From positions 124,001 to 188,000 of the forward strand of contig NZ_JYLB01000010.1 in assembly GCF_001042905.1 (NCBI RefSeq): a stretch of 64,000 nucleotides of DNA, written 5' to 3'. This DNA comes from Pseudomonas lini (GTDB lineage Bacteria > Pseudomonadota > Gammaproteobacteria > Pseudomonadales > Pseudomonadaceae). Position 1 is the stretch's first letter; each line of letters starts with the position of its first letter. Positions 32,793-42,535 of this stretch are shown here, in pieces. The notes under the pieces are model-generated. The model searched no databases and had not been told where the DNA came from. It saw only the letters and a program-made list of their open reading frames with translations. Position numbers and translations under genes: made by a program.

Positions 32793-34439
32793 TTACAAAG
32801 CCATATCCGTCGCAGCATTAGCCTTCGGTGCCTTGGCCGGAGCAGCCGGAGCAGCAGCCGGAGCCACCACCTGACCAATCGCCGGCGGCGGAGTCAGCTC
32901 CAACACCTTGGAGGTATAAGCCCACTCTTCAGCCACTTTCGCAGGGTTGCTGTTCAGCTGAGTGCCATAGCTCGGCACGATCTGACGCAGCTTTTCCTGC
33001 CAGGCAGGGGTTGCAACCTTGTCCTTGAACACTTTCTGCAGCACGGTCAGCATGATCGGTGCGGCAGTCGATGCGCCCGGCGATGCGCCCAGCAGACCAG
33101 CAATGGTGCCGTCTGCGGAAGCAACGATTTCGGTGCCCAACTTCAGCACGCCACCGGCAGCTTCATCACGCTTGATGATTTGCACGCGTTGGCCGGCTTG
33201 CCACAGGCGCCAGTCTTCGGCTTTGGCGTTCGGGAAGTATTCTTTCAGGGCGTTGAGGCGGTCTTCGTCAGACAGCATCAGTTGGCCTGCAAGGTACTCG
33301 ACCAGCGGGTATTCCTTGATGCCGACCTTGGTCATTGGCCACACGTTGTGCGTGGTCGTGGTGGTCAGCAGGTCCAGGTACGAACCTTCTTTCAGGAACT
33401 TGGTGCTGAAGGTCGCGAATGGGCCAAACAGGATGACGCGCTTGCCGTCCAGAACACGGGTGTCCAGGTGCGGAACCGACATTGGCGGTGCGCCAACGGA
33501 GGCTTTGCCGTAGGCCTTGGCCAGGTGTTGCTCGGCGATGGTCGGGTTTTCGGTCACGAGGAACGAGCCGCCAACCGGGAAGCCTGCGTATTCCTTGGCT
33601 TCAGGAATGCCGGACTTCTGCAGCAGGTGCAGTGCACCGCCGCCCGCGCCGATGAAGACAAACTTGGCGTCGGTTTCGGTTTTGGTGCCGTCTTTCAGGT
33701 TTTTGTAGCTGACGCGCCAGCTGCCGTCTTCGTTCTTGGTGATGTCTTGCACTTCGCTAGACAGTTTCAAGTCGAACTTCGGCGTGGTTTGCAGGTGCGC
33801 GACGAACTGGCGGGTGATCTCGCCGAAGTTCATGTCGGTGCCGAGCGGGCTCCAGGTGGCCGCGACTTTCTGGTTCGGGTCACGCCCTTCCATCATCAGC
33901 GGTACCCACTTCTTGATGACAGCCGGGTCTTCGGAGTACTGCATGCCGGCGAACAGCGGGCTCGCTTGCAGGGCTTCGTAGCGCTTCTTCAGGAACTTGA
34001 TGTTGTCATCGCCCCACACAAAGCTCATGTGCGGAGTGGAGTTGATGAACGAACGCGGGTTCTTCAGCACGCCTTGCTGAACTTGCCAGGCCCAGAACTG
34101 ACGGGAGATCTGGAAGGCTTCGTTGATTTCAACGGCTTTCGCGATCTGGACGTTGCCCTTGTCGTCTTCCGGGGTGTAGTTCAACTCGGCCAGGGCGGAG
34201 TGACCGGTACCGGCGTTGTTCCAGCCGTTGGAGCTTTCCTGGGCGACGCCGTCGAGGCGCTCGACCATTTCCATCGACAGACCGGGTTCCAGCTCATTAA
34301 GCCAGACACCCAGCGTTGCACTCATGATGCCGCCGCCAATGAGCAGCACATCGACTTTCTTTGCCTCTTCCGCGTGAACGGACGTGATCCCCATCGACAA
34401 AGCCAGCCCCAGCAGGGCCGTGTTCAGTTTCTTAAACAT
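32793..34439 (-). CDS. mqo: Malate:quinone oxidoreductase
   Basis: A 548-aa FAD enzyme of the inner-membrane face that oxidises malate to oxaloacetate and passes electrons to the quinone pool, in the TCA cycle. [20 protein letters not shown] is the dinucleotide-binding start; [20 protein letters not shown] and [20 protein letters not shown] are Mqo hallmarks. A hydrophobic leader ([15 protein letters not shown]) precedes the FAD fold. The C-terminal tail is Ala/Pro-rich low complexity. ATG 34439 is preferred over GTG 34448. A broken second copy lies 10 kb to the left. The 318-base gap to the next gene (34440-34757) shows nothing recognisable beyond probable promoter sequence. Confidence 0.96.
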   Translation of the reverse strand: MFKKLNTALLGLALSMGITSVHAEEAKKVDVLLIGGGIMSATLGVWLNELEPGLSMEMVERLDGVAQESSNGWNNAGTGHSALAELNYTPEDDKGNVQIAKAVEINEAFQISRQFWAWQVQQGVLKNPRSFINSTPHMSFVWGDDNIKFLKKRYEALQASPLFAGMQYSEDPAVIKKWVPLMMEGRDPNQKVAATWSPLGTDMNFGEITRQFVAHLQTTPKFDLKLSSEVQDITKNEDGSWRVSYKNLKDGTKTETDAKFVFIGAGGGALHLLQKSGIPEAKEYAGFPVGGSFLVTENPTIAEQHLAKAYGKASVGAPPMSVPHLDTRVLDGKRVILFGPFATFSTKFLKEGSYLDLLTTTTTHNVWPMTKVGIKEYPLVEYLAGQLMLSDEDRLNALKEYFPNAKAEDWRLWQAGQRVQIIKRDEAAGGVLKLGTEIVASADGTIAGLLGASPGASTAAPIMLTVLQKVFKDKVATPAWQEKLRQIVPSYGTQLNSNPAKVAEEWAYTSKVLELTPPPAIGQVVAPAAAPAAPAKAPKANAATDMAL

Positions 34440-34757
34440 CTGTAGCACCTATGATAAACGCCATCCGCCCCCAATCCTCAACATGAGCAACCCAAGAGTA
34501 CGGGTACGCAGGCAGCGTGCCGTGGGTTCCTACACTTACAAGGATTTGAAGGTGGGCACACAAGGCCGACGTGTCTCCATCGACCTCAGTTATATGTCCC
34601 TCGTGCACTGACTTTTTATCATTATTGGCTCAGTTACTTGAGCGACATTGATTCTGTCGGACGTCTGTGGACGTACGAACCGAATAAAGTCAAACCAAGT
34701 TAATGCGACAGAATATCACGCCTCGGCCAGCCTGCGCGCCCGAAAGGACTCAACAGT

Positions 34758-35468
34758 CTAGTCGGGACGAGGCCCGCGCCCGGCGTCTTTGCTCAAACGA
34801 TCCAGCACAAACGCCTTGGCGTTGCGCGTCATCTGGTCGAGATGCCGGTCACGCTGCTTCTCTGCATCGATCATCGCCCGCTTGCCGTGTTTCTGCAGCA
34901 GATACGTATGTATCTGCCGCACCTCCAAAGAACTGTAGATTGATGTGACATCCAGTAAGCCCATCAAGCCTTCGGTGCCGTGATCACGGGTGTTCATCAG
35001 CACCTGAGTGCCGCGCACGCCCAGCACCTGGAAGCCCATCGATTCGAACCAGGGCACCTTGGCGACGGTGCAGGTCAACTCGGCATGCGGGTAGCGGCCG
35101 AGCATGTCTTGCAGCATCGCCCGGGCGATGCCTCGCCGCCGATGGCTGGCCTGCACTGCCATATACGCCACGCCGCACGCTTCGGGATCGTCCTTGACCG
35201 GCAGGTACAGCAGAAAGCCGATGACTGTCTCGGGGTCTTCATCGTCCGTTGCAACGATCAGTTCGACAGCAATGCCTTTGGCGCCGCCGAGCGCTTCGAG
35301 GTAGAGATGAACCTCATAGCCCACCGTGTATTGATAGACGTTGTACAACGGGTTGCTCTGCGCGATGCCCACCATGCTGATGTCGGTCAGGTTGTCGACA
35401 ACCATCTGCAGGATCTGGCTGTTGATGGGCTCCGGGCACGGAGTGGCAAAGTGGGTGAGCTGGGGCAT
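34758..35468 (-). CDS. GNAT-family N-acetyltransferase
   Basis: A 236-aa protein with a central GNAT domain: GFLLYLPVKDDPEACGVAYM (beta4), then VQASHRRRGIARAMLQDMLG, the acetyl-CoA-binding Q/RxxGxG/A pattern, and CTVAKVPWFESMGFQVLG (the last strand). The ~70 residues after the domain (LQKHGKRAMIDAEKQRDRHL and onwards) are a charged helical extension. Substrate unknown. It is transcribed toward the mqo promoter region and is not linked to it. Confidence 0.88.
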   Translation of the reverse strand: MPQLTHFATPCPEPINSQILQMVVDNLTDISMVGIAQSNPLYNVYQYTVGYEVHLYLEALGGAKGIAVELIVATDDEDPETVIGFLLYLPVKDDPEACGVAYMAVQASHRRRGIARAMLQDMLGRYPHAELTCTVAKVPWFESMGFQVLGVRGTQVLMNTRDHGTEGLMGLLDVTSIYSSLEVRQIHTYLLQKHGKRAMIDAEKQRDRHLDQMTRNAKAFVLDRLSKDAGRGPRPD

Positions 35469-35545
35469 TGCGTTTCTGACTCCGGGTTAAGGCTTACTGA
35501 GCATCAGCCCCGCTATTGTCACAGATCGAGCCCCTTACAGGAAAA

Positions 35546-36115
35546 TCACTGCTCGGGCGCGACGATGCGAAAGCGGATGCTGATGTCGTTGGACACAACC
35601 TTGTCGGCCCACTCCCCTTCCCCGATGTTGAAGTCCCTGCGTTTCACAACGATGTCGCCATCGAAGATCCCGATGGCCTTCTCCGGCTTCAGCAGCACTT
35701 TCACCTGCAACTCGCGCGTCATGCCCCTGAGCGTGAGGTTGCCGGTGATCAAGTAGCGGTGGTCGCCCAGTGCTTCCACCCCGGTCGATTCAAAGGTCGC
35801 CACCGGATAATCCGCCGTGTTGAACCAGGCAGGCTTTTGCAGCTCGCTGTTGGCGTCGCTGGCCCCGGCGTCGATGCTGGCGAGGTCGATGGTCAACTTG
35901 GCATGGGCCGCTTCGGGGTTTTGCGTATCGAAATCGAGCGTGGCGTCGAACTTGCCGAAGGTGCCATACGCCCTGGAGCCGAACTGGTTATAGGTGAAAG
36001 AGATCTTGCTGGCGGTGGTGTTGACCTGGGTGTATTCGACGGCGTGGGCGCAGGGCAAGGTGCCGACCAGGAGGATGGCGAGCAATGCGGCGAAACGCGG
36101 GAATCGAGGGGGCAT
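35546..36115 (-). CDS. YceI-family periplasmic lipocalin-like protein
   Basis: A 189-aa protein with a signal peptide (FAALLAILLVGTLPCAHA) and the YceI beta-barrel: SFTYNQFGSRAYGTFGKFDA, AKLTIDLASIDAG, KPAWFNTADYPVATFESTGV, GNLTLRGMTRELQVKV, KRRDFNIGEGEWADKVVSND. YceI proteins bind isoprenoid-like lipids in the periplasm. No linked gene gives a clue to the ligand. It lies 77 bases to the right of the GNAT gene on the same strand. Confidence 0.93.
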   Translation of the reverse strand: MPPRFPRFAALLAILLVGTLPCAHAVEYTQVNTTASKISFTYNQFGSRAYGTFGKFDATLDFDTQNPEAAHAKLTIDLASIDAGASDANSELQKPAWFNTADYPVATFESTGVEALGDHRYLITGNLTLRGMTRELQVKVLLKPEKAIGIFDGDIVVKRRDFNIGEGEWADKVVSNDISIRFRIVAPEQ

Positions 36116-36371
36116 GGGATTCTCCGGTTGAAGCGCCCTTCAAGAATTGAAGTACCGCAGCCGTGTGGCTGCGATAGCTGGACTTAAGCAAATAATCGTT
36201 GGTTATTCCAGCGCAGCCGTACCGCGCGCCTTTACCCGCCGCGCCATTACTGGATAATGGCACCCCGCCACAATCAGGCCCTGACCTTGATGTCTCAAGG
36301 TTTTCTATTGCTACAGCCTGACAGTCGCCTTCAAGGATGGACGATCGGCTACGGAACAAGGACTCAGCACT

Positions 36372-37133
36372 GTGATATCCCCGCAAGATTCAGCAATACC
36401 GCTTACCCGCACTCAGAAACTCACCTCGTTGATCACTCGTGGCATGGCAGGGCTCAGTATCGTGCTGGGCGCCATGTGGGCGTTAATCACTTATGCGGTG
36501 CCGGACCCCAGCGTGTTCGGCTTCAGCTTCATCAGCTGGAAAAACGTGGTGTTGCTGGTGAGTACCTTTCTGTTTCTGGGAGCCGTTTCAATCGGCTGGC
36601 AGATTCGTAACTTCACACCGATGCTCCGCGGCGCATTGCAGTTCTTCATGGTTGCCGGTTTGTCTTTTGGTTTCTTCATCCTGGGCACCGAATATGCCAA
36701 GCCCTCTTTCGAATTCGCCAAACTGCAAGCCAAGATCGTCGAAAACGAAGGCAACAACCTGCTCGGCAAGCGCATGGAAGTGCTGGATAACGTTCGCATC
36801 GAATTGGAGGGCTGCGAAAATATCGGCCGATTGCCCACCTGCACTTTTGAACTGACCAATCTGAATATAGATCGCAGCTTTCGCTTCGACGACGGCACCC
36901 GGCTATTCGACGAGTCCGGCGGCCCACTCAAGTTCGAGTCGATCCGGGTAGGCCAGGTCGAGGACAACGCCTGGCTACGCTTCCCGCTGATTCGCAATGT
37001 ACCGACACGCGTTACGCTGATCTTCCAGCAGAGCAACAGCAAGCTGAGCAAAACGCCTGCGATCAAGTTGGTGTTTCGGGATGGGAATGATGAGGCGCTT
37101 ACCGTCAAATTCAGTGAGATTGTCATGCGCTAG
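36372..37133 (+). CDS. Membrane protein of unknown function
   Basis: A 253-aa protein from a GTG start (AAGGA nine bases upstream). Three hydrophobic segments lie in the first 110 residues (GMAGLSIVLGAMWALITYAV; VVLLVSTFLFLGAVSIGW; LQFFMVAGLSFGFFILG), followed by a soluble C-terminal domain with two Cys (ENIGRLPTCTFELTN region, GCENIG) and beta-like character. No family recognised. The Cys pair C-x8-C in the C-terminal domain might form a disulphide if this part is periplasmic. Confidence 0.65.
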   Translation: MISPQDSAIPLTRTQKLTSLITRGMAGLSIVLGAMWALITYAVPDPSVFGFSFISWKNVVLLVSTFLFLGAVSIGWQIRNFTPMLRGALQFFMVAGLSFGFFILGTEYAKPSFEFAKLQAKIVENEGNNLLGKRMEVLDNVRIELEGCENIGRLPTCTFELTNLNIDRSFRFDDGTRLFDESGGPLKFESIRVGQVEDNAWLRFPLIRNVPTRVTLIFQQSNSKLSKTPAIKLVFRDGNDEALTVKFSEIVMR

Positions 37134-37249
37134 GTGTCGGAATAAGGCTCTTTACTGGCCGTCGGAAAGTCTTCAGCACTGAGGACTTCCCTGGTTTTTT
37201 TTCATACGAGAGCTCTACATTACAACTTAAGAATTCGCTGTTGGGCTGG

Positions 37250-38581
37250 CTACGAATAAGCCCCAATCATCCACTTCACTTTTTCCAGCGCCTCGCGCAG
37301 TGCGCCCATCTCCACAGAGCCCAGCGCCAGGCGAAACGCGTGCGGGACGTTGGCCGAGGTGGCAAACGGTTCAGCGGTTGAAACCGACACATTTTCGCGC
37401 ATCAACGCCATGGCGATCTGATCGGCCCTTGCGTCTTCCGACAATGGCAGCCACAGGAAATACGACGATGGATGGCGAATGCAGCGCAGCCCCGCCAGTA
37501 CTTCGCCGGCCACGACTTGCCTCGCTTGCGCGTCCTGGCGCTTTTCAGCTTCCAGTTGCATGACGGTGCCGTCGTCGAGCCATGCAGTGGCGATTGCCGT
37601 CATCACGCCCGGGGTATTCCAGGTGGTCGCTTTGATCGTGCGCTCCAGCGCGGGCACGTGTTGAAGGGGGGCGACGACGAAGCCGACACGCAATCCAGTG
37701 GCCACACTCTTGGAGAGGCCTGACACGTAAATCGTCCTCTCGGGGGCGAGTACCGCCAGCGGTGCGGGGGGATTTTCCGCCAGGAAGGCGTAAGCGGCGT
37801 CCTCGATGATTAATAGCCCGTGCTGGCGCGCAATCGTCACCAGGCACTCGCGTTGATCGGCACTCATCACCCACCCCAGTGGATTGTGCAGGGTCGGCAT
37901 CGTGTACACGGCCCGCACGCGTCTATGCCGGCACAGGCTTTCCAGTGCTTCCAGATCCGGGCCGTGATCGAGCACCGGAATGGGCACGATTTCCAGGTGC
38001 AGTGAATCGGCCAGAGCCTTGAATCCTGAATAGGTCAACGCGTCCGCTGCAATCACGTCACCGGGTTGCAACAGCGCCATCATCGTCACGGCCAGCCCCT
38101 GCTGGGCACCGGTGACGATCAGCACCTGCTCCGCCTCAACCGTCAGGCCGCGGACGCGCAGATGGCGCGCCACAGAGGCGCGTTCATGCGGGCGCCCCGC
38201 GTGTGGCTGGTAGCGCAGCAGCGATTCCAGATCGCCGGCCGATGCGAGTTGGCGCAGGGCATTTCGCAACATTTCTGTCTGCCCGGGAAGCGCTGGATAG
38301 TTGAAGTTCAGGTCCGTCATGCCAGCGGCAACGCTATGCTGGTCGATGTTCTGGCCGGGCGACCACGATGTTTCCCTGACGAAAGTCCCCCGCCCCATCT
38401 CTCCGCTGACCAGCCCCATGGCTTCCAGCTCCGCATAGACCCGAGAGGCCGTCACCAATGCCAGGCCTTCCGTTGCCGCCAACTGGCGGTGGGTCGGTAG
38501 GCGCGTGCCCGGCAACAGTCGCCCTGAGCGGATGTCCGCCGCAAATTCATCCACCAGTGATTTGTAGCGTGAACGAGGCAT
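37250..38581 (-). CDS. MocR-type regulator (GntR helix-turn-helix fused to aminotransferase fold)
   Basis: 443 aa from ATG 38581; the open frame continues upstream into the divergent gene without support. GntR winged helix at residues 10-70 (LLPGTRLPTHRQLAATEGLA, ASRVYAELEAMGLVSGE). Then a fold-type-I aminotransferase-like domain with PLP-binding Lys291 in VSGLSKSVATGLRVGF and the Asn/Asp of TLHNPLGW and IIEDAAYAFL. MocR proteins sense PLP or a PLP adduct and control linked genes. The EamA exporter is divergent, 88 bp away, and is the likely target. Confidence 0.93.
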   Translation of the reverse strand: MPRSRYKSLVDEFAADIRSGRLLPGTRLPTHRQLAATEGLALVTASRVYAELEAMGLVSGEMGRGTFVRETSWSPGQNIDQHSVAAGMTDLNFNYPALPGQTEMLRNALRQLASAGDLESLLRYQPHAGRPHERASVARHLRVRGLTVEAEQVLIVTGAQQGLAVTMMALLQPGDVIAADALTYSGFKALADSLHLEIVPIPVLDHGPDLEALESLCRHRRVRAVYTMPTLHNPLGWVMSADQRECLVTIARQHGLLIIEDAAYAFLAENPPAPLAVLAPERTIYVSGLSKSVATGLRVGFVVAPLQHVPALERTIKATTWNTPGVMTAIATAWLDDGTVMQLEAEKRQDAQARQVVAGEVLAGLRCIRHPSSYFLWLPLSEDARADQIAMALMRENVSVSTAEPFATSANVPHAFRLALGSVEMGALREALEKVKWMIGAYS

Positions 38582-38669
38582 GCGCAAGTGTATCCATGAC
38601 AATATTTTGATTGTATTGAGTTTCGTCCATACGATGCCTCCCATGCAACCGGCATAAAGGGAGTCCTCA

Positions 38670-39566
38670 ATGGAACGCACATCGAACCTGCAACAGCACA
38701 CCTCGGAAAAAACCGCGAGCGGATGGCTCAACGGGTTCATTGGCGTGCTCATCTTCAGCGGCTCGCTGCCCGCGACACGGGTGGCCGTTCTGGAATTTGA
38801 CCCGGTCTTTTTGACGGTTGCCCGGGCCAGCATCGCTGCCATTTTGGCGCTGTGCATGTTGCTGCTTTTCAACGAAAAACGGCCGGCCAAGAGTCAGCTT
38901 CTCTCCCTGGCAATCGTGGCGCTGGGCGTTGTATTGGGGTTTCCGCTGCTGACTGCGCTGGCGCTGCAATATGTGACGTCTGCGCATTCCATTGTCTTCG
39001 TTGGCCTGTTGCCACTCGCCACGGCAGCCTTCGGCGTCTGGCGCGGTGGCGAGCGTCCCCGGCCGGTTTTCTGGTTTTTCTCGGTGCTGGGAAGCCTGCT
39101 GGTGGTGGGGTTTGCCGTCTCCCAAGGCCTGACCGCCTCTCCTGCGGGGGACATCCTGATGTTGCTGGCCATCCTCGCCTGCGGGCTGGGCTATGCGGAA
39201 GGCGCGAAGCTTTCAAGAACACTCGGCGGCTGGCAGGTGATTTCCTGGGCCTTGGTGCTGTCGTTGCCCGTCATGATTCCGCTGACCTGGTTTCTGGCCC
39301 CACCTTCGCTCTCGGGAATAACGCCGACCGCATGGTTCAGCCTGGCTTATGTCTCGCTGTTCAGCATGTTTCTCGGCTTCGTATTCTGGTACCGCGGGCT
39401 GGCCCAAGGCGGGATTGCCGCCGTCGGTCAGCTTCAGTTGCTACAGCCGTTTTTTGGCTTGGCGCTGGCGGCCACATTGCTGCATGAGCAAGTCAGTCTT
39501 GGCATGTTGGGTGTGACTGTTGCAGTGATCCTTTGCGTGGTCGGTGCGCGCAAGTTCTCGAAATAG
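38670..39566 (+). CDS. EamA/DMT-family exporter
   Basis: A 298-aa protein with ten predicted helices in two EamA halves: the first includes SGSLPATRVAVLEFDPVFLT and the second SPAGDILMLLAILACGLGYA and FLGFVFWYRGLAQGGIAAVG. DMT exporters of this kind move amino acids, vitamins or metabolites out of the cell. It starts at ATG 38670 after AAAGGGAGTCCTCA. It is divergent from the MocR regulator; MocR-controlled EamA pumps for amino acids or pyridoxal-related compounds are a common arrangement. Confidence 0.9.
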   Translation: MERTSNLQQHTSEKTASGWLNGFIGVLIFSGSLPATRVAVLEFDPVFLTVARASIAAILALCMLLLFNEKRPAKSQLLSLAIVALGVVLGFPLLTALALQYVTSAHSIVFVGLLPLATAAFGVWRGGERPRPVFWFFSVLGSLLVVGFAVSQGLTASPAGDILMLLAILACGLGYAEGAKLSRTLGGWQVISWALVLSLPVMIPLTWFLAPPSLSGITPTAWFSLAYVSLFSMFLGFVFWYRGLAQGGIAAVGQLQLLQPFFGLALAATLLHEQVSLGMLGVTVAVILCVVGARKFSK

Positions 39567-39711
39567 ACGGCTTGCAATCAAAAACCGACTGTTGGTCGGC
39601 CTCAGGGCCGCAGGAATACTAACCTTTTAAGGTAAGGCCTGAATCTGTCGTGATGGACCGGCCTCCAAGCTGTTCCCGGCCCACCGCAGTACTCGATAGG
39701 AGGAACGAAAA

Positions 39712-40257
39712 ATGGCCAATGTCGAGAAAAAAATGCCGGTACACACCGACGACGAAAAAACCGATCAGCAACCGATGGCGACAGACCCTTGGCGTCCTCT
39801 GGAAAAACTGCGCCAGCAGGTCGATCACCTGTTCGAAGACTTCAATCGTGGCTCGGGGCTGACGCCTTTCCGGCGTGGTCTGTTTGATGTCGAACCGTTC
39901 TGGAGTCGGGAATTTATCGGTCGCAGCCTGCCTGCGGTGGACATTACCGAGAAGGAGGAAAGCTTCGAAATCACCGCTGAATTGCCAGGCATGGATCAGG
40001 AAAATATCGACATCAAATTGTCCAACGGCAATCTGATCATCAAGGGTGAAAAGAAAGAGGACAAGGAAGAAAAAAGAAAGGGCTATCACTTGTCAGAGCG
40101 TCACTATGGCTCCTTCCAGCGGGCGTTCAGCCTGCCCAAAGGCGTCGATGCCGACAAGATCGAAGCCAATTTCAGCAAAGGCGTGCTGAGTATTTCGCTG
40201 CCGAAGAAGCCCGAAGCCATGAACGCGGACAAAAAGGTGCAGATCAAATCAAGCTGA
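39712..40257 (+). CDS. Hsp20/alpha-crystallin-family small heat-shock protein
   Basis: A 181-aa chaperone with AGGAGG eight bases before the ATG. An N-terminal arm of about 55 residues (KLRQQVDHLFEDFNRGSGL) is followed by the alpha-crystallin domain: AVDITEKEESFEITAELPGM, NIDIKLSNGNLIIKGEKKED, HLSERHYGSFQRAFSLPKGV, ANFSKGVLSISLPK, the last being the A-x-x-x-n-GVL-x-I signature. It holds unfolded proteins in a refoldable state. It is followed by a terminator and then the accessory FtsH gene, with a REP pair in between. Confidence 0.94.
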   Translation: MANVEKKMPVHTDDEKTDQQPMATDPWRPLEKLRQQVDHLFEDFNRGSGLTPFRRGLFDVEPFWSREFIGRSLPAVDITEKEESFEITAELPGMDQENIDIKLSNGNLIIKGEKKEDKEEKRKGYHLSERHYGSFQRAFSLPKGVDADKIEANFSKGVLSISLPKKPEAMNADKKVQIKSS

Positions 40258-40277
40258 ATCGTCGAGACACTTCGCGC

Positions 40278-40317
40278 AAAAAAGCCCCTTGTCGGGAAGC
40301 CGGCACGGGGCTTTTTT
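40278..40317 (+). terminator. Terminator after the Hsp20 gene
   Basis: AAAAAAGCCCC (40278-40288) and GGGGCTTTTTT (40307-40317) form a stem with a T tail; the symmetric A/T runs would also work for a minus-strand transcript. Confidence 0.9.
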
Positions 40318-40373
40318 GCCGTGGTCTAAAAAATAACCGGGCGGGCGCGGTTAATGCCTGTCAGTTAGTCCGA

Positions 40374-40462
40374 GTGGGAGCGGGCTTGCTCGCGAAGGCG
40401 CCGGGTCAGCCAACATCAATGTTGAATGACACACCGCTTTCGCGAGCAAGCCCGCTCCCACA
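40374..40462. repeat. Inverted REP pair (REPIN)
   Basis: GTGGGAGCGGGCTTGCTCGC at the left end faces GCGAGCAAGCCCGCTCCCAC at the right end, as exact inverse arms around about 45 bases. This is the typical Pseudomonas REPIN layout. It lies between the Hsp20 and FtsH genes. Confidence 0.93.
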
Positions 40463-40541
40463 GGTTTCGTTCCTTAACTGACCGGCAACTTGGCGGCGGC
40501 GCGGTATGAACGACCCTGCGTTCCCACGCTGAGCCAAGGCC

Positions 40542-42368
40542 ATGAAAAAGAACGAACAGTGGAACCTGTCCTACTTCGCGATCGCTTTTATCGTGCTGAG
40601 CCTCATGCAGATATTCGTTGGCGAGCGCCAGGCCGTGCAGCCCCTCCCCTACAGCCAATTCCTGCAATTGTTGAACGAGCAAAAAGTCAGTGATTTGCGG
40701 GTCGACAAGGACCAGATCAGCGGCAAGTTGCAAGAGCCCATCGACGGGCGCGAGCGGTTCTCCACGGTGCGGGTCGATCCGGCGCTGGCGACCGAACTCT
40801 CTCAATCGGGTGTCGGTTTTACCGGAACCACCGAAAACACCTTTATGAACAGCCTGTTGGGCTGGTTGTTGCCGTTTATTCTGATCATGGTGTTCTGGAA
40901 TTTCCTGTTTCGCGGGATGGCGGACAAACAAGGTCTTGGCGGGCTAATGAATGTCGGCAAGTCCCGGGCCAAGGTGTTTGTCGAACGCGATACCGGAGTG
41001 ACCTTCGCCGATGTCGCAGGCATCGACGAAGCCAAGGCCGAGCTGGTGGAAATCGTTTCGTTCCTCAAGGACAAGGAACGATACGCACGCTTGGGCGCAC
41101 ACATTCCCAAGGGCACCTTGCTGGTCGGCCCGCCTGGCACCGGCAAAACCCTGGTGGCCAAAGCCATCGCCGGTGAAGCCGGTGTGCCGTTTTTCTCGAT
41201 CTCCGGCTCCGAGTTCGTCGAGATGTTCGTCGGGGTCGGTGCGGCCCGGGTGCGCGACCTGTTCGAGCAGGCACGACAGGCGGCGCCCTGCATCATTTTC
41301 ATCGATGAACTGGACGCACTGGGCAAGATGCGCGGCGTCGGTACGCTGGGCGGCAATGACGAAAAAGAACAGACCCTTAACCAGTTACTGGCCGAGCTGG
41401 ATGGCTTCGATCCCCGGGAGGGCGTCGTGTTGCTGGCCGCGACCAACCGACCGGAGGTCCTCGACCCGGCGTTGTTGCGGGCCGGCCGCTTCGACCGGCA
41501 GATTCTGATCGACCGCCCCGATCGCAAAGGGCGGGAGGCGATCCTCAAGGTTCATCTGCAGAAAATCACCGTGGAGCCAGGGCTCGATGGTGCGCGTATT
41601 GCCGAGATCACCACTGGCTTCACCGGCGCCGACCTGGCCAACCTGGTTAACGAAGCGGCCATTGTCGCCACCCGACGCGGCGCCGAGGCGGTCAGCCTGA
41701 ACGATTTCACCGCGGCGGTAGAACGCCTCATCGCGGGGCTCGAACGCAAGAGCAGCCTGCTCGATCCCGAGGAGCGCCGGGTGGTGGCCTATCACGAAAT
41801 GGGGCATGCCCTGGCCGCCAGCACGCTGCCGGCGATGGATCCGGTGCATAAAGTGTCGATCGTGCCCCGCGCCATCGGCTCGCTCGGCTATACCCTGCAA
41901 CGACCGACCGAGGATCACTTCCTGATCAGTTGCCAGACGCTCAAGGACCGGATTGTCGTGCTGATGGCCGGGCGCGCCGCCGAAGACCTTGTCTATGGCC
42001 AGATCTCCACCGGGGCCGCCGATGATCTGGGCCGCGCGACCGATATTGCCCGACAACTGATTACCCGGTTCGGCATGAGCGCCGAACTAGGACAATCGGT
42101 GCTGGAGCGGCAAAACGCAACGTACCTGGGGGATCGCATGACCACACTGGGCGAGAAAGACTATTCGGAACAAACCGCCCGGGAAATCGACCTGGGTATT
42201 CGCGCCCTGCTCGATGAAGCCTACCAACGGGCCAAGGCATTGCTGCAGAGTCGCCGGGCCGACCTGGATGAGGGCGCCCGCCTGTTGCTGGAAAAAGAAA
42301 CGCTCACACCCGAGGAATTCCCGCCTCTGCTGCCGCTCAAGCCTGCCCCGGCATTACCGCGACCGTAA
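40542..42368 (+). CDS. ftsH: Accessory FtsH-type ATP-dependent zinc metalloprotease
   Basis: A 608-aa membrane AAA protease. Two N-terminal membrane segments (residues 9-26 and 105-124), AAA module with Walker A GPPGTGKT (196-203), Walker [10 protein letters not shown] (251-259) and second-region-of-homology [20 protein letters not shown] (300-319), then the zinc motif HEMGH (418-422; HExxH kept, the common Ala replaced by Met). It degrades misfolded membrane and soluble proteins. Sequence and location (beside an Hsp20 gene) differ from the housekeeping copy that normally sits beside rlmE/folP. The pairing resembles heat-tolerance loci in other pseudomonads. Confidence 0.9.
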   Translation: MKKNEQWNLSYFAIAFIVLSLMQIFVGERQAVQPLPYSQFLQLLNEQKVSDLRVDKDQISGKLQEPIDGRERFSTVRVDPALATELSQSGVGFTGTTENTFMNSLLGWLLPFILIMVFWNFLFRGMADKQGLGGLMNVGKSRAKVFVERDTGVTFADVAGIDEAKAELVEIVSFLKDKERYARLGAHIPKGTLLVGPPGTGKTLVAKAIAGEAGVPFFSISGSEFVEMFVGVGAARVRDLFEQARQAAPCIIFIDELDALGKMRGVGTLGGNDEKEQTLNQLLAELDGFDPREGVVLLAATNRPEVLDPALLRAGRFDRQILIDRPDRKGREAILKVHLQKITVEPGLDGARIAEITTGFTGADLANLVNEAAIVATRRGAEAVSLNDFTAAVERLIAGLERKSSLLDPEERRVVAYHEMGHALAASTLPAMDPVHKVSIVPRAIGSLGYTLQRPTEDHFLISCQTLKDRIVVLMAGRAAEDLVYGQISTGAADDLGRATDIARQLITRFGMSAELGQSVLERQNATYLGDRMTTLGEKDYSEQTAREIDLGIRALLDEAYQRAKALLQSRRADLDEGARLLLEKETLTPEEFPPLLPLKPAPALPRP

Positions 42369-42469
42369 GACCACTGATCGCCGTTCAATGTTTTTCCGAC
42401 GCTGTTCGCCAACAACGCTAGGCTTACAAATAATGTGGTGATTATCGCCATTTTGCAGGGAGCGCAAAA

Positions 42470-42535
42470 ATGGAAATCATTAACCGTTGGCAAAACCTCC
42501 CGCTCAGGATCGCCCAGGGAGGAATGCCGCAATGA
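42470..42535 (+). CDS. 21-codon leader peptide coupled to the sensor kinase
   Basis: GCAGGGAGCGCAAAA precedes ATG 42470 with a good GGGAG site. The frame MEIINRWQNLPLRIAQGGMP ends in Q and TGA, and that TGA overlaps the ATG of the kinase (ATGA, 42532-42535). The kinase's own ribosome-binding site (GAGGA) lies within this frame. This is the arrangement of a translationally coupled upstream ORF. It could be chance, since nothing is known of conservation. Confidence 0.4.
   Translation: MEIINRWQNLPLRIAQGGMPQ

Noticed and set aside
34384-34611. 75-codon plus-strand frame in the mqo promoter region
   Set aside because: It starts inside mqo on the other strand, has no ribosome-binding site and no recognisable content.
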